DNA from: Atrichornis clamosus
Taxonomy: Eukaryota; Chordata; Aves; Passeriformes; Menuridae
Direction: 5' to 3'
Assembly (NCBI GenBank): GCA_013400975.1
Contig: WBMZ01011727.1
Location: 248,001 to 312,000, forward strand
Length of the DNA: 64,000 bases
Positions within the stretch are counted from its first letter, which is position 1. Each line of letters starts with the position of its first letter. The notes below the pieces were generated by a model that was given only the letters and a program-made list of their open reading frames with translations, was not told the DNA's origin and did no database searches. This document shows, in pieces, positions 25,160 to 39,100 of this stretch. The position numbers and the translations under genes were made by a program.

Positions 25160-26851
25160 CTGATGAAAAGAGAAAAGAAACAAGATTAAAACACAGTTTC
25201 ATTTTTTCTACCTAAAAACTGAATTATTGTATCTGCTATCATTAGTCTGAACTGATAAAGATTCATTCTTTTTCCCTCAATTTCTGGGCCCACCTAAATA
25301 AAAGCTGAGACTCCCACTGACTGTACTGGTACAGAGGTCACATTTTTTGCATAGATTATGGACTTAGCACTGTCAGTGGGAAGATCAGAGAGTGGAGCAA
25401 ACACGGACAGTTTGTGACGTGTCTACAGTGCACAGACCAGACCCTTCCTGAGGATTTGTCATGGATTATCATGGAAAACAAAAGCCTTGGTGTCACCTCT
25501 CAGAAGAGAGCAGAATAAGACAAGGATAGCCAGATTAAGACCTTCTGCTCAACTAAAATTTTCCCGTAGCTATACCAGTTCTGTGCTTTTGCCAAAGTTT
25601 TTCCTTTTGCAATGTTGGAAATAAATAAATTCAGCCAGTGGAACCCTCACTTGACCAAAAATACAAAAATAGGTTATGGAACAGGAGGGGGTTACTTTGT
25701 CTTGAGCAATGTTCATACAGAGAAAAGGAATTCAGGGGCTGATTTAAAACAGCAGCCATCTATAAAATAGAGAAAGGCAGAATAGAAGACAGAGGTACAG
25801 ACAAAGGGAGATCGCAGGGAACTTGTAGTCTGAGACATGCACAAGATCTATACGATAAAGATAAGGGAGTGCTCAAAGACAGCTACAAAGAGTACACACT
25901 TCACCTGTCAAGCAATTAAGGGACTACTACTAGGAACTTCAAATGAGCTAAGTGATGAAGTTACAGAAATTTCTTCAGAAAAGAAGGCTAAATGTACTAA
26001 TTAGTGCACTGCTTTAGGCTGGGATAGGGTCAGTTTGCTTCACATCAACCCCCGTGGCTCTATGGTTTGGGTATTTGACCCAAACAGTGTTGCTAACACA
26101 CCAGTGTTTGAGCTATTGCTGAGCAGGGCTTCTCTTTTTGTCTCGCTGTAAAACCCCCTCCTAACTGCGGTGAGCAGGCTGGGGGTGCACAGGAAGCTGG
26201 GAGGGGACACAGCTGGGACAGCTGACCCCAGCTGACCAAAGGGACGTTCCACACCACAGGGTGTCATGCTCAGCAGGAAAAAAGCTGGGGGAAAGGAGGA
26301 AGGGAGGACATTCAGAGCGACAGTGTCTGTCTTCTTGCAAAACCACAATGCATAACAAAGCCTTGTGTCCTGGGAATGGCTTTACACCTGCCTGCCCATG
26401 GGAACTGATGAATGAATTATTTATTTTGCTCTGCTTCTGTGTGCAGCTTTTGCTTCACCTATTAAACTGTCTTTACCCCAACCCAAGAGTTTTCTCATTT
26501 CAGCCCATCCAACCCTCTCCCCATCCATCTGGAAGAGAGAAGGCAAGCAGCTCTGTGGGGTTGAGCTGCTCTCCAGAGTGAGACCACAGCAGGGTGTAAA
26601 AAAAATTCCACCTTCCTTTAGAAAGGGGGAATGCTCCTGACTAGGAGTTTCTGCTTCCTTAATCTACCAGTCTAGAGAAATGGCACATAGCATGAACTTC
26701 TGCTACAGATTTTGTGCCAGAAAATCCTGGTCTGGAGAGAAATAATTGCAGTTTCTGTAAGTATATAACAACTTGGGCTGCAGAATTGGTGATTCCTTAT
26801 AAAACGTTATTGTGCTTTGTTCACAGTCAGGAGAATCAGAGGGATGCTCAC
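25160..26851 (-). other. PLCZ1: PLCZ1 intron containing a solo LTR
   Basis: A 1.7-kb GT..AG intron. The LTR at 26005-26591 occupies about a third of it and ends 261 bases from the upstream exon. No other feature is recognised. Confidence 0.8.
26005..26591 (+). mobile_element. Solo LTR of an avian endogenous retrovirus
   Basis: This segment follows, along its whole length, an LTR family I recognise as common in bird genomes. It starts TG, with 'ggctgggatagggtcagttt'; has 'ggctgggggtgcacaggaagctgggaggggacacagctgggacagctgaccccagctgaccaaaggga' in U3; a degenerate TATA region near 26277-26290; a poly(A) signal ATTAAA at 26461-26466 in 'cctattaaactgtcttta'; and a final CA. No gag, pol or env sequence flanks it, so it is a solo LTR left by recombination. 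I see no clear target-site duplication. It lies antisense to PLCZ1. The TATA region and several positions are mutated. Confidence 0.82.
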
Positions 26852-26984
26852 CATTGCTTTTTACAACACTAGATTTCTTTTTTGCTTGATCTTCTGGCAC
26901 TCCATAGATTTCTATCTGCACTAAAGGGTCAGCTTTGTTAGTCTTTGACAGGCTGCTGGGTGGCAACTGGTGACCACTGATGAG
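26852..26984 (-). CDS. PLCZ1: PLCZ1 exon, start of C2 domain
   Basis: The exon covers residues 470-513. It begins [11 protein letters not shown] and continues [20 protein letters not shown] and SSVVKSN. This is the first half of the PLC C2 domain (the R(L/I)ISG.QLP strand and the DP.V.(V/I)EI.GVP strand). The acceptor is taattttccag and the donor AATG|GTGAGC. The incoming phase is 0, and one G carries into the next exon to make GCT. Open through-reading past the donor continues about 40 codons into the intron, which makes the exon look longer in a simple ORF scan. Confidence 0.94.
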
Positions 26985-27185
26985 CTGGAAAATTAAAGTT
27001 GGAATGTATTAAAATAACTGTGAGAATGAACAATTCATCATAGCCTTACAGCAGCCATAACAGTTTCATGGAAACTACTATAAGAAGTACATACCAGCCA
27101 TAAACCATTCTAGAAATACATATTAAACACGTGGAATTAAGAATATGGTGCTTCTCACCTAATTTAATTTTTTGACAATTTTGTA

Positions 27186-27380
27186 GAAATATAGTGGTTT
27201 GGGTTGGAAAGGACCTTTAAAAGTCATCTGGTTCCAACCCCCCTGCCCTGGGCAGGAACATTTTCAACCAAATCAGGTTGCTCTGAGCCCTGTCAAACCT
27301 GACCTTGAAAGTTTACAGGGATGGGACACCTACCACTGCTCTGGGCAACCTGTGCCAGAGTTTCACCACCCTCTTTGAGG
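27186..27380 (-). mobile_element. CR1 LINE 3'-end fragment
   Basis: On + it reads 'gtggtttgggttggaaaggacctttaaaagtcatctggttccaacccccctgccctgggcagg', then 'accactgctctgggcaacctgtgccagagtttcaccaccctctttgag', the complement of a CR1 3' tail. It breaks off exactly where an A-run and a TA repeat begin. Confidence 0.9.
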
Positions 27381-27418
27381 GAAAAAAAAAAAAAAATATA
27401 TATATATATGTATATATA
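27381..27418. repeat. (A)n(TA)n microsatellite
   Basis: A run of about 15 A is followed by about ten TA units with one G interruption. It abuts the CR1 fragment and probably expanded from an A-rich stretch of the element. Confidence 0.9.
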
Positions 27419-30014
27419 ACTGATATCATGCTTTAAACAATTATTTTCAGGCTTTTTTGTCCAAGAGTTAGACATAAAAAATATATTTTGTTACTATGGA
27501 AAATAATAGTGTTGGAGGAATCCGTCTCCAGTGATTTTTGCATGTTCTGTTATCAGGCTCATGAATTCCATCTGAAGTTGTGCCCAGTGACTCAGCATTA
27601 ACCCCCACAGTGACATCAGCATTGTGCTGCAGGCTGTGTACCACACTGCCTCACCTGTGTTCCTTCTCTTGCACAGTAGCACATAAAAACTCTTTATTTA
27701 GTAAGCTCCCTGGTGTTTTCCTCCTTAATTTAGTTAGCTACCTGGAAATTTTGTCTCAGACTGCCCTGTAATCTGGCAACCAGCCTAAGAAAGGATTTAT
27801 GAAAGTCACAACTTTGTCTGCTTTCTACCTATATTTCAGGGCACCTAGGAGAGAATAAACATCTGTACGTGAATCAGCTTTTGAGAAATGAGTGTATGGA
27901 ATGTATCAAGAGACATATACAAGCATGAAAGACTAAGTGAAAGATATGACTCCTGATTCTGGTCTCAGGACTAAGCATCATAAGAGATTCATATTCCCCT
28001 GCCAACCACCAAAAAGTCGACCCCCACAAGTTCCACTTTTTGCTTAGGTATTTTCTGTATCACCTCGCTCCAAGAAAAGTTGTAGCCTGAAATATTGAGG
28101 AGCAGTGGTTCAGCAAACAGTGATGCTGTCCCCTTTCCTCTTGGAAAACCACAACTACCTTGACTAGAAGCTTTGCAATCACTGATGGGCTGCCCACTTA
28201 GAACCTGGGCAGGTTCCTTGCCAAGTCCTGAATGTCCTGGTGAAAACGCAGCCCCACTGGCCAAGGCCTGCGTCACACTCCTACCCCTTTGCTAAACCCA
28301 GTCTAAGTCTCCCCTGGGGTGGGCAAACAGTGAGCTATTTGAGGCACACTATGACCCAAACCCATAAATCCAACCAGTTTTTGAGACCCAAGGTGAAGCA
28401 GACATAGAGAGTGATAAAAAATATTAGGCTGAGAACATTCCTTATGAAGCACTTGAATATCTCTTATTTCTGCTTCCCAGGCTGCGTGCTTCTTGTTGAT
28501 GGGAATCGTGGCACGACAGGTTAAGAAGGATATTGAATTCAGCAAAATCAGGCCCTGTGTGGTTTTTCTGTTCAGTTTTCCACTGATGGATTCAGTCATT
28601 CTGAGGGATTTGACCCCTAGATATTTTATATCTTTGCCTTTTGTTAAGTCATATCTCCATTCATCAAGTCAGTAACTCTTTTTCAGTAGGAACTGCTTTT
28701 CCTTTGACTCCTGCTCCCAATTCTTTTTGTCTTCAACCACCATTTCCTGGATTTTGCTGCTGACTCTGTGAATGGGGCTCTGTGCCCTACAGACCCTCAG
28801 CCAGTGGGATACCATTGCTTCTCTGTAGCCTGCACTACCCAGCCTGTAGTCTCAGCCTAAACTCCTCAGACTAAAACTCTGCCTTCCTCTTCTCCAGCTT
28901 CTTCCAAGCTCAGGCACTCCCTTCACATTGGCAATGATTTTGTCTGTCTCCTGCATTACAGTTGGGGGGTTCTCGTCATCTTAATTAGTTCCAGATTTAT
29001 ACAAATAAGAGCTAAAATAACAGATTATTTGCCTGGCTGCTTGAAATCATCCAGCACTGTCTGCTCACAATTGGGAAGCTCACTGCCAGGACACTAAAAT
29101 GTTCTTGATTAGGTGCAGGCATTATGTAAGTCTTTTATAATTGTCACTAACTAGTGTTTTATCTCCACTATTTATTACTCTGAAAGAAACAAAATAGCAA
29201 TTATACACTAATTATATGCTAATTAAATAGCATTTATGCAAGCAGTATACTGTGCAATCAGAAATATTACTTTTTCATTGGGAAAAGGCAGTTTTCTAAC
29301 TAGTGAACAATTGTAATAAATCTACTTGACCTCAAAAAAAGGGTTTTTCTAACCCATTCTTTGTACATGCCATGCATTTCTAGTATTTTTAGGAAGTAAA
29401 TCACATTTTAATTTGGGAGAAGTAGAAATAATTCAGAGGCTTATTAATTCATCCCTTCTTTTACACTTATTTATATCATTTTAGGATTATAAATAGCCTT
29501 TTATATATGCATAGAAAGGTAATGAAACTTAAAAGAAGCATAAAGCTTCCTATTGTATCTTTAATCGTTTCCATTTGTCAATTAACGTTATAAGAGTACA
29601 TGTGATATTATGAATATTGAAAGAAATAACCAAATAATCAAAAGTGAGCATTTAATTTCTGTGTTTTCAGAGTTCAGAATCCAGACGCACATTTGACCAG
29701 TCCCTTTGTCAGCTGCACTGTTGATATTTCTGTACACAACACCATGAAAATAATGTATTTTTACAGACTCGTATAAGCTCTGAACCCTTATACTTTTTTA
29801 GCAAACATAAGTGAACTACAGATGGGAAAGCACCCAAGTAGCAGTAGATACTATAGGAGAGTTTTACCATCTTGTTAAAAAGCAATATTAAAGTTCCCAA
29901 CAACCAGGAATGGGAATAAAAGGAAAAACAAATAATAGATAACAAATACATCTGAACTACATAACATCTGTTTTCCCATTTTTATGGAACCGAGCAACAC
30001 TCCAATAACCTTAC

Positions 30015-30187
30015 CCTTATTGACAGAGACATTGGTTTGCTGTATCCTCCCACATTTTGGGGTGTAAATCTTGCGTTGGGATCCCTCAAGAACTCAGGTT
30101 TCAGCACATAGCCACAACCACCATTGTCTAGGAATTTTCCGTCTTGCAATTCCATTTGCGTTCCCGGTGTTTGGAAGTTTAAGGCCA
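30015..30187 (-). CDS. PLCZ1: PLCZ1 exon, end of Y domain and lead into C2
   Basis: The exon covers residues 412-469. It opens [19 protein letters not shown], then [15 protein letters not shown] and KPMSLSIR. The VALN(F)QTPG and (N)GGCGYVLKP words are hallmarks of the catalytic Y half of the PLC TIM barrel. The acceptor is ataattttacag (the leading V is completed by a G from the exon above) and the donor AAGG|GTAAGG. It ends in phase 0, so SIR joins LISG of the next exon to give the family's R(L/I)ISG strand. The long frame past the donor is intron read-through. Confidence 0.95.
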
Positions 30188-33100
30188 CTGTAAAATTATA
30201 TCAATATTGATGTTATTGAATTAGATTTGATAACATTTTATAAAAAAAATCATAAAAAAGCAAATGAACTTAAAAGATGTATACCTTTCAATTCATATGT
30301 AAGATCTTGTTATTCCTCTTAAATTAATCTGTATCCAATAACGAATTACTTGTGTACAAAGGCAGTGCACTATTTAGAACTGCACCTATAGATCTTTTTT
30401 TACATTGCGGTATGTATTTTCCCATCTCTTTCTAAATTAGGCCTCAGAGAATATGAAAGAAGAGATCTTTTTTTCCATAAGAACTGAATTCACACACAAG
30501 TTTCTCTTCAGCAGCAAGACCCTGCCCCCCTGAACCTGTTAACAAAGTTCTGGTGCAGAAGTCAAACCCACGGGATTGTGTCCAGCCTTAGTGATGGTGC
30601 AGAATTCATCACAAAAGCAGGTCAGACAGAAGACCCAGAAGCTTTAATTTACAGTTAGAATATTCTGTGCAAATATGTAGAAATTTATAGAAGTAATTTT
30701 TAAAGTATTCTTAAATTTATGTGAGCACACACTCTTTGAGCTTAATCCTCCAGTATGGTGATTATGGTAAGAATACACCTGACAGGTTGTCCTTTCCTTG
30801 ACAGTTCAAAACATTTCTGCTCTGCTGCAGCACCAATAATAAAGTCTCACACTTCTTGTCAACAGTGTATTGTAATTCATGAGATAAAGCCAACATTTAA
30901 ATAGACCTGTTTAATGAAATTTTCCCCTAGTCCAGGACACTGGAGCTTCCTGTCACATTCAAAGTAGAAAATGCAGAAGTCAAATCAGCAAAGTGATACC
31001 ATGACATGTGTTCAATAGGAAATGATAAAAATTAATTTACTTGATGTCTTGGTAGGAATAAAAAAAAGAAGACTTTAAGCAGTTCAAGAGACTTCTCATA
31101 AGAATTCAGCAAGAAGACCTTATTACATGGTCCCATGAGATAATATGAATGTATTGAATGAACATTTGACACAATTCAAAAATTCTTATCTCATCAAAAT
31201 TGTCTTCACTGCAAAAATTGTTTGTTCCTTCACGGCTTGGACGATCCTGTTAAAATGTTCTGCAGTAAATGACACAAATAGGGATGAAGCAGCTGGTACA
31301 ATGGACTTGATATTTGCACTACACATGTTTTCTGTGGGGTTACATCAGAAGAGCTCTAGCCTGCTTCCACAGCCTCAAAACCAATTAATGGCTGGAACAC
31401 ACTAAGTGCTCCCAGAGTGCATCATCTGTTTAATCTGAAAGGAATCCCATCTGTGCTAGGCTCTGCACCATGAACCAACATGCAGCAAGGAGGAACAATT
31501 GGAAACCTTGTCTAGAAAAACCCCAAACAAACAAAAGAAAACCCCAAAACAACAAGCCACAGCGTGCACGCCTGCTTTGAACTAAACGTTAATGTAGATG
31601 CAGACACTGATTTTGTGTCAATATACAAAGGAAATTTATTTTACCTTTGACACCAGAAATCAAACTTCAGAGTGATCATATTGCCCATTGCACACCACTG
31701 CCTTTTTTAAACAGGGTAAGTATTCTCTTGGTATGATTTTGGCAGCTGTTCACAATTTGCTTTTTATGACTTAACACATCATCCAGAAACAGCCTCAAAT
31801 TTGGTGCTACAGGATGCTTGTCATATTTTAATACGTTAATTCAAGCTGTGCAATGGATGCCACAGATCTGCAACCCTGAGGCCCCTGGAAGTCTGATCTG
31901 CAGATAACCCAAGATCTCTCAGTCCACAGGTGATTTCTAGGCCATATTTTCAGAATATGTGTGTTTAAAAGCGTGGCTCAAATTAGGCACATCCAGCAGT
32001 CAGCTTCAAATAGCAGCTTCCACATGATGAAACAAATTACATGATTGCACATAATGAGACTATTGCTAAATTTGCCAAGCTTTATAGGCTACTAAGCAGG
32101 AAAATCTGATGTAACAACAGCAACAAGCAAAGGAGAATACTTTACATTTTATCATATTAGGAAAATTACTTTTGCAACACAAGTGAAGGGCGATGTTATT
32201 ATGAGTTCATATCTTCAAACATTATCACTGTGTTTTCACTTATTTTAGTTTGATCTTAGAATAAGTTAAAAACACATGGACAGTAGTTTTAATTAACCAC
32301 TGGTTTCTTGGTATTGCAAGTTGTAACGTGATTAAGCAAATGTGAGACTTTGTGTCACATTCTCTGAAATGCAAACCTCCACTGCAACTGTTTGCAAGGT
32401 TCATAGTTGCTTGGGGCCTCCCAGGGCACTGCTTTATGGTGTGTTGATGCACAGTTTTTCTTTTTAATCAGGTGCAGTTATAGCCCTAACACTCCTGGAG
32501 AAATGGCAAGGATCATAAACTAAAACCTGTGCTGAGCAGTGTGGGCTTAGCAACGTTTTTCTGCAAACAAGACTGAATTTCTACCTTGTGTTTCATTTTA
32601 GCTTTGCTGAATTCAAGAGCAGAACTGTCAATAACATCCTCTGTGCTGTTGTTTTATGAAACAGAATAAATTTAATGCATGTATGAAGAGAGCTTTAAAC
32701 TGGCGATTTCTTTTGGAGAGAAGCCCAAATGTGCCTGCAATGAAACCATCAGAGCAGTCCATAACCTTAACCTCTGGTTCTCATGGGGAAGTACAGGCAC
32801 CTGAAGTTTGGCACTGTGTACATGAAACTTTCTCCTCAGTCCTTTCATTAAGCACCAAGAGCCTTTTAATATTGATATCAAAATCAAAACAGCACAGCAA
32901 AACATGGGCTTGGTGGGCACCCTGAGCACAGGAATTCTGGGTGTGATTCCTGCATCTGAAATGGATCTAAGTTTTCCTAAAATCATGAGGTCAAATCTCC
33001 TTCAGATCACAGAATTTAATGCTCAAGTCATCTTGCAAAGTACCAAGGTTGCCATGGCTGTCCCAGTAGGCCCCAGTTGTAAATAATTTCATACAGTAAA

Positions 33101-36100
33101 AGGAAGTTAGGAAATAGCCTAGCTCCAAAAAAATGAGCCAATCCAGAATGCACAGAGGAATACAAAGAGTATTTTTTACCCCAAACCACTGTGTCACAAG
33201 AAGTTAACTGCAGTCAGTCCCACAAATAATTGCAGAACTAACAACATGCTAAATATTCAAATATAGCACCTTCCATAAGCACCACCATTCAAGACATAAT
33301 TGATTTACAGATTAATAGAAAAAGCTTTTTAAAACCAAAATGAGCACTGTGACTCTGATTTGAAGGCAAAGTGCATATCTTTTGTCTGTGATCCTGTCTC
33401 TCAATTAATATTCCTACTGGGACTTTTAAATTATCATTTTTTATTTTTTATTCTTTTCTTCCTGGTTCTATTACCTATATTACAACCATAAGATTTAATG
33501 TATTTTTCCATTTAAAAGGGAAGATTTTAAAATGGATAAGGACACTTTTGTCACCAATTTTTCTTAAAATGTGTTACTTAATTTCATTTTATACCATTTA
33601 AAATGCATCTCAAAATGTCTGAATTTTATGCCATTTCAAAAAAACCCATATGCAAAAAGCACTCAGTGCCAGTGTTCCTATCTCCATGATTTACCTCACT
33701 TGTTTGAATCCACAGAGATATAACAGCTCACACATTTAGCAGCCTTGTTGCCATCCTCTCAGCTCTTTCCAATTCCCTGTGTTCTTAAAGTGGGCCACTC
33801 TCAATGAATGCAACAAAATAGATATTCAGAATTTGAACTGAATTCCACCCAGACTGGGAAATATTACTGAAAGCAGGGCCATATCCCAGCGATCCGCTGT
33901 CACTGGCTGTGAGATGATCTCTGTGGCTGGATTTTGGGACACTGCTGTCACTCCACAGCAGCGCTCCAAGCTGGGCTCTGCCTGCCTGTCCTTTCCTCTC
34001 ACGTGCAGCTCACAGCTGCACTCAATCCATCACCGCCCAAACGCACAGAAAGATTTCAGAAATCAAGAGAGATGGACAGGGACTATTTACACGGGCGTGT
34101 AGTGACAGGACAAGAGGAAATGGCTTCACACTGACAGGGAGAAGGTTTAGATTAGATATTAGGAAAAAAATTCTTTGCTCTGAGGGTGGAACAGGCTGTC
34201 CAGAGAAACTGTGGATGCCCAGTCCCTGGAAGTGCTCAAGACCAGGTTGGATGGAGCTCTGACTTTCCTTTCTGCCTTGAGCTTTATGAGTTTTTTAAAT
34301 CTTTTTGCAGGTTTATCTTCTTGCAAGCCTGTGAATAGGTGAGATCCCACCCAAACTTTATGAACCAGGACTTTGGTCTACCAGAGGAAAAAAAACAAAA
34401 CAGAATGATTGGTTTCCTTACAACACAGAGCAGGTTTAAATGGATAATATAAATTTTGGCATACAAACCCTCATCTCTTCTTCTGACCAAAAAAAAAAAA
34501 ACAAAAACAGTCAAACTGTATGAAATTTTTCCCTTTCCTTGCAGAATAAAATGGGGCTTTAAGTAGTCAAATTCCAAATTTTATTAAGCTTAATTATAAT
34601 TTTTGGCCTTATTTGTCACCTGCGCTTTTTGAAATGGTTGCTTTTATTCTACAGAAACTTAATTTATGCCTGATTTACAACATGAGGGATTCTGCCATAG
34701 GAAGAGAGTCTTCTCTGAGAACTGAGTAAATGCATAACTGTCTGATATGACATGCTTATAATGTGCAGTCAGCCTTTTTTATATTGTCTTTGGGCCAATT
34801 TAATACTGTTGCTCTAAAGACAGTGTCATTAGAAATGTGAAGAATTCACTCATGTAGTTCATAATTGCTGACATTGTTCCTACTTAATTACAAGTAGCTC
34901 TACTGGAAGAAAAGATGTCAGGTGATTAAGAGTCATCCATTGCCCAAGCATATCTGCAAGTGGTTTCAAGTAGGGATCCTCTCTTGTGAGGTTCTCATGG
35001 GAAAATACCTAAAGCATTTATGATAAATTATCAAATCGAAAATCTAAATTGATTTTTGCTATCTAATTAACATGTCAGTCTGAAAGTTACACTTCGGTGT
35101 AAGTCTGAGCATCTTTTGGCTGTCATTTAACCTATTTTACACCTGAAAGTTTTCCAAAATAATTTTTAAAATTTGTTGGACTTGTGCTTCTTGGCAGAAC
35201 AGTGTGTATTATCAGCTCCCCTTTCCTGTTTTAGTCTGAGACACTGACAGGTTTTAGAACAAGATCAGCAAGGACTTCAGAGACAATTGTGTTCCTGCAA
35301 TTTTTTTTCTGTCTTTCTTTAAAATGTATTAGACTTCACATAAATTATTTCCTGTTCTATTGGTTGTCTGCAATGAAGATAACTGGAAAAACTGATAAGA
35401 TGGAATTTCAATGTTTCTTTGCTTTTAAGTGAAATTCCAGTACCTATTACAGACACCAAACACTGCCTGAAAGAAGCAGGCTACAGAGCAGTCCAAGAGC
35501 TTTTTCATAAACCTGGCAGTGACACATTTCTGCCGAAGAAACACGAAACTTCCATTCCAAATAACTCCCAGCCTTTGGAGCCGTTCCAAAGGAAAGCTGA
35601 GTGCATTTGGGGAGCTTCATTCACTGAATGATATTGTTCCACCCAACCTATAGATGTCTACACGTGACTTAGCTTGTGAAGAACAAATCAATGAAGTTCA
35701 AGGGACAACATAACAAAAAATTAGTCCTTTCTTGAAGTATTAATCATATCCCTGGATTGTGCAATTTTAGAGCTGTTCCATTGGGCTGGGGACTTCTGGG
35801 AGAAAAGATTGAGAGGCAAAGCAACCTTTTTGTGGGGTCCATAAATCAGGGTGGCTGTGTGGCTTATTACAGCTTTGGAATTTTTTTCCAACTATGTGAC
35901 TTTGCTGAAAATAAACACATTTATTTCTTAGCATCTCTGTGTCATCTTTCCACAACAGCCTACTCAAGAGGATTTAGTGATATTTGTTAATTGTGTGGAG
36001 ACCATTCTGGGGCAGCTGGGAGACATGGGAGACAGGGGAGATGAAAGAGTAGGGGTCTCAGTGTTCGAAAGAGTCACATGAGCTCAATCAAAACCAGTGC

Positions 36101-39100
36101 ACTGTGCTCCGAGATTCTGCACGGAGTCCCCTGTCAAGAATATTGAAACACCTTCAAAAAGATCCCCCTCAGCTAGGAAATAAAAGAGAGCAACTTCATC
36201 AATTGGATTCATTAGCCAGCTTGTATAAATCTAGTTTTCACCTCTTAAGGAGGAATTTTGGACTGTTAAGAGCAGTAGAAGACAGGAATAATATAGGTAT
36301 TGACACAGAACCCAAGCAAGGTCAGACTTGAGTCATTTTAAGTTGCACAGGTGAGATATACCAAGATCTAAATAAGTGGAGGTTTTTTTTCCTAGGTTGC
36401 TTCAGAGGTTAAAGTCAGAACTAGTTAGAGAACTCCATCACTCCTCTGTCTATCCATTATTTTTTACCCTATTTTGTCATACTGTTGCACACAAGATGGA
36501 GCCACAAAACAGATGTGACAAAATTGCCAAGCTGCATTTCAATGTCAGAGGCCAAACCAAAACCTACAGTAGCAAAAAAAAAAGACATCACATAAGTAGA
36601 GGAGCTTTCACAGCAGTAAATAAATTTTTATGAGTGCTCCAAAAAGCACATGGGGGCTCTTCTGGAAAAAAATTCTGTACCTGCCACACCATGGCTTTCT
36701 CATATAACTTATGAAATGTTTTGGTCATTCCTGTAGAGTGCTTGGATACATGGATAACACTTCCTGCTTCATGGAGACGCCATATCCAAACAGATATTTA
36801 AGTCTTTCTTTTTTATTTTCATTGAGACTTTCATTTCAGGTTACTTGCTCTGGTTTTCTGTCAGTATAACACAACTGATATCAGTTTATTTAAATAACTG
36901 CCCTGAATTTTCTTTCCCTGCGTAAACCTTTAAATTTCATTTTATTTACTAAATAAAAAGGAGATGTGGATACACAAAACCGGTTCCTTCCAGTGCCTCA
37001 CTACAGCTGTATGCAGAAAGCATACTAATTTTCACAGACCATAAAAAGTGGGGTTTTTCTCCATAAGACCTCTTTGTTCACAAAACCTCCTGTCCTTATG
37101 AGTCTCAATTTTCAGAGAACGGACACGGAGTGCACAGTGATATCCAAAAGCTATTTTGTGGAAACTCTGTGCTTTTTCCTGAGCTGTTTAACTTGCCTTA
37201 CTCTGGAAATTAGGTTTACACAATTACATGTCTCGTCCTGAGCCCCAACAAATCCTGAGCCTGTTGGACCGTTTCGTCCTGCTTTAGCGGAGTGCCAGGC
37301 TGCTCCAAGTTAATATGTTCCAAGCAATTTAGAGAAAATTGCTGGCAAGGTACAGAAGAGAGCTCTGTTTTGGGTCGATCACCGAGGGAAGTGAAGGAAT
37401 AACTCAATTCTCATAATTACATGATGCAGAGGCCTGGCAGGCAGTATTATATGTAGGTTTGGACAAAATCTAATATATTTTCTTTGCCCAGCCAGAAAAG
37501 TTATGGGTGTTAAAGGAACTTAAAGGTAAGCTAGAAGGTGTGGGGAGAAAGGAGTAGAAGAAGGGGAATAAGTGACATCAGAGAAAGCTGAGAGTCCTGT
37601 GAAGAGTTTTAGGGAGGTGGAAGAAGGGATCTGAAGGGGTTATTTCTGTGCATGGGATGTAAAGAGCAATGGCAGGGAGACAGGAAGGGTGTGTGGACTA
37701 TACAGACATGGGACAGACACAAAAATTCAAAAACTTGTGTTAAATCAGTGGAAGGACATCAGCAGAAGGGTCACTGAGATTCACTCTGGGAATTGCATTG
37801 TGAAGAGCAGTCGTATTTCTGCCAAACAGTTATCTAAAGCAGATTAGGGAATTTAGAATAGATCTAGCATGGCTTGGAAATAATATATGTGAAGAATTGC
37901 TTTTAATCAGCCTATTCCCATGTGAAAAATGGAGGGGGTTTAAGTGAAGATGCAAGTGAAGTGACTAAGAGGGCAGATCTAACCACTTCCTGCATATTTT
38001 TACTTCTTCCAGGAAGGGGCCCAAACCCCCTATGCACCAAAAGTTATATGTTCTGCATATGAATATTTATAATGACTTTTAATTAAAGTATACTCTGAGT
38101 AAACAGTCAATGTGGTCATTTTGTAACACTTCAGTCCTGTCTGTGCTCTAAGAAATGCATAACCTTTGCAGAAATAAGTGTAGAGATTTACAGGTTGGAA
38201 AGAAAACTGGAAAACTGCAGTGTGATAAAACTGGGAAATTCATTCCATTTTAAATTAAGGACCTCCGGCTAGTGCTTCCTCTAATTATGAAATAAACCTA
38301 CTAGTTTTTAATGGCAATATATAGTATAGATAGCAGTGGTAACAGGTAAATAATCCAGACATCCCACTAAGTGTGGATCAGCCACAAGCACAATCAAACC
38401 AATTTCACAAAGTAAGGTAATAGGGAAATATTTTGAGCAGCAGCCCAGACCAAGTCCAAACCTGTACTGTAAATAAACATTTATAAGGACACAGAAACAA
38501 GAAAAATTGTTGCTAACTGGTAACTTTTGTACTCCTCCTGTAGTTATGTAAAATTCTAACCCAATATAACAGGATGGAGAAGGTAACTTGCCATGGAAGA
38601 CACACAGGGAGCTGAGAAAGGAAACAAGTGGAAAAGGAAGGCTGGAACAAGGGTGACATAAGCTCCAGGGCCCACAGGCAAAGTAAAACCTGCGCCTGTC
38701 CTTGGATGAGTGTGTATTTTAGCATGACAAGGTGAGTCCATGCCTTTCACCTCTCAAAACTGGGAGCCTACGGCAAAGTGCCCCGCTCACCCCACAGGCC
38801 CCCTCAGGTGTAGACCCAGAATAAAAGACAGCAGATATATGTGGATGCAAAAGAATATTCATCTCTACTTTACCCAAGGCTGAGGAAGGTGTAGCAGGCA
38901 GACATGGAAAAATATTCTGTAACTGAGAGTCTTTTAAACCGAAGAACAAACAGATAAAGGCAAGAGTGTCTCTAAAGCCATTAAAAAGGACAAAACGCTT
39001 GCAGGTGAGAGATTTTTCAAAGCCTGCTCAGTACAGAAGTCATGCTTATTTTTAACAATTTCAAATTAATAACTTTAAATGAAGAGAAGCAGAAGTTATT

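Larger units (their letters stand above)
26985..30014 (-). other. PLCZ1: PLCZ1 intron (3.0 kb)
   Basis: A GT..AG intron holding a CR1 tail (27186-27380) followed by an A-run and TA microsatellite (27381-27418). Short open frames at 27989-28276 and 28303-28599 (-) have no recognisable content. Confidence 0.8.
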
